In this document: positions 63,174 through 64,000 of the stretch, piece by piece
Position numbering within the stretch: the stretch's first letter is position 1
Layout of the letters: the number at the start of each line of letters is the position of its first letter
NCBI GenBank assembly: GCA_001938995.1
Contig: MKZN01000008.1
Location: forward strand, 78,227 to 142,226
DNA length: 64,000 bases
Source of the DNA: Bacillus pumilus
GTDB lineage: Bacteria > Bacillota > Bacilli > Bacillales > Bacillaceae
Direction of reading: 5' to 3'
Program-made: the position numbers and the translations under genes
Notes under the pieces: generated by a model
What the model saw: the letters and a program-made list of their open reading frames with translations, nothing else
Database searches by the model: none
Told to the model about the DNA's origin: nothing

Positions 63174-63365
63174 TTGCTGGAAAAGCTTTTTTTCGAGATG
63201 ATTGTGAAAAATAAGAAGGATTTTAAAAGTTTATATCGAAATCTTATACATAACACGAATGGAGTCACTTATGTGGTTGAAAGGGTTTACAAAAACGTCT
63301 TCTATTTTTTACGAAAGGCTCCAACTGCACCGCAAGAAAGCCTTGAAGTTAAAAAAATATTATAA
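63174..63365 (+). CDS. Possible small protein before ykoM
   Basis: A 63-codon frame (TTG start; in-frame ATG at 63198) reads FKSLYRNLIHNTNGVTYVVE and VYKNVFYFLRKAP, which looks protein-like. It ends 11 bases before ykoM, and the ykoM ribosome-binding site touches its stop. B. subtilis has the small gene ykoL in this position, but I cannot confirm homology. There is no clear ribosome-binding site of its own. Confidence 0.4.
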   Translation: MLEKLFFEMIVKNKKDFKSLYRNLIHNTNGVTYVVERVYKNVFYFLRKAPTAPQESLEVKKIL

Positions 63366-63376
63366 GAGGTAGATAT

Positions 63377-63841
63377 GTGATGAGACTATCGTTTAATGAA
63401 GAAGAAGTAGAACGTTCAATGACGCTTTATAAGGTTTTTGCAAGAGCATTTAAAAGTGTGTCAGAACACAGTATTAGAGACAGTAAGGAGCATGGATTTA
63501 ATCCAACTGAATTTGCCGTTCTTGAATTACTGTACACAAGAGGGGCTCAAAAACTTCAGCAAATCGGCTCACGACTCCTGCTTGTTAGCGGAAATGTAAC
63601 GTATGTCATTGACAAGCTTGAACGAAATGGTTTTATTGAAAGAGAGCAGGACCCGAAGGATAAACGATCTGTTTATGCCCATTTAACAGATAAAGGACGT
63701 AATTATCTTGATAAGATTTATCCGATCCATTCTCTTCGTATTGCGCGAGCATTTTCTGGTCTGACGCATGATGAACAGGAGCAATTGATCAGTTTGCTGA
63801 AAAAAGCAGGTATTCATAGTCAGCATTTATTATTTAGATAA
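63377..63841 (+). CDS. ykoM: MarR-family transcriptional regulator YkoM
   Basis: A 154-residue winged-helix regulator: FNPTEFAVLELLYTRGAQKLQQIG, then SGNVTYVIDKLERNGFIERE and DKRSVYAHLTDKGRNYL, the MarR wing. The GTG at 63377 is seven bases after AAGAGG; the ATG at 63380 is equally possible. It is in the same place as ykoM in B. subtilis (after tnrA). The ligand is unknown. Confidence 0.88.
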   Translation: MMRLSFNEEEVERSMTLYKVFARAFKSVSEHSIRDSKEHGFNPTEFAVLELLYTRGAQKLQQIGSRLLLVSGNVTYVIDKLERNGFIEREQDPKDKRSVYAHLTDKGRNYLDKIYPIHSLRIARAFSGLTHDEQEQLISLLKKAGIHSQHLLFR

Positions 63842-63855
63842 AATGATATGAGAAA

Positions 63856-63909
63856 AGGTGCCAATACGGCACCTCAGGCTGTCGAGAAAATCTCGACAGC
63901 TTTATTTTT
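63856..63909 (+). terminator. Tandem hairpins / terminator of ykoM
   Basis: AGGTGCC / GGCACCT (63856-63874) is followed by GCTGTCGAGA (63878-63887) / TCTCGACAGC (63891-63900) and TTTATTTTTT. Confidence 0.82.
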
Positions 63910-63975
63910 TCCTTAAACTTTCCATCTCCTCATTTTATAATAGAGAAAAGCCCACTAAAGGAAGGTGTTTTTCTC

Positions 63976-64000
63976 ATGTTCCATACTAGACATTCTTCTC
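63976..64000 (+). CDS. Start of a gene running out of the window
   Basis: ATG at 63976 is preceded by AAAGGAAGGTG with nine bases of spacing. Only eight codons (MFHTRHSS) are visible, so no identity can be given. Confidence 0.45.

Overview
The window is chromosomal DNA from a low-GC Gram-positive bacterium, almost certainly a Bacillus of the B. pumilus / safensis / altitudinis group (inference). Gene content and order follow the B. subtilis stretch spoIIS-pit-ykaA-steT-ykcA-proG-dppABCDE-ykfABCD-ykhA-ykkBCD-purU-proBA-ohrA-ohrR-ohrB-guaD-metE-ispA-ykoGHIJ-mgtE(ykoK)-tnrA-ykoM. AGGAGG-type ribosome-binding sites, frequent TTG/GTG starts, SigD promoters and classic Bacillus riboswitches fit this.

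Layout. 1-4 kb: the end of an unrecognised gene, an alanine racemase, and a Zn alcohol dehydrogenase divergent from a TetR regulator. 4-9.1 kb: a secreted Kelch protein with a 48-bp tandem repeat, then three flagellin genes in a row, each with its own SigD promoter, a CsrA-like leader hairpin and a terminator. 9.1-12 kb: an FAD monooxygenase, a soluble chemoreceptor and a DUF5412 protein. 12.2-15.8 kb: yjqB, xkdA and xlyA, which flank the defective prophage PBSX in B. subtilis, stand next to each other without the phage body. They are followed by the spoIISABC toxin-antitoxin genes, including two very small ORFs (56 and 43 aa). 15.9-20.2 kb: phosphate transport (pit-ykaA), an ASCH protein and ggt.

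20.2-26.8 kb: a four-gene 2-oxoacid (acetoin type) dehydrogenase operon and a SorC regulator. It is bracketed by two decayed dehydrogenase genes, a Zn-ADH remnant before and a short-chain dehydrogenase tail after, so the pathway seems to have lost its first steps. 26.8-30.9 kb: a zinc-ribbon protein, steT, mhqA with an MhqR operator, and proG. 31-40.5 kb: the CodY-type dpp-ykf operon for uptake and recycling of muropeptides. 40.7-49.9 kb: ykhA, a PadR/DUF1129 pair, a small membrane exporter, ykkB, a guanidine-I riboswitch with ykkCD, purU, a proline T-box with proBA, and a Rap-Phr pair. 50-56 kb: ohrA/ohrR/ohrB, guaD, metE under a cobalamin riboswitch, and ispA. 56.4-64 kb: the ykoGH two-component system with two PepSY proteins, an M-box riboswitch with mgtE and a 41-codon ORF between them, a lipoprotein, tnrA with a TnrA box, and ykoM.

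Four RNA regulators are visible (guanidine-I, proline T-box, cobalamin, M-box). I saw no rRNA, tRNA, insertion sequence or CRISPR array.
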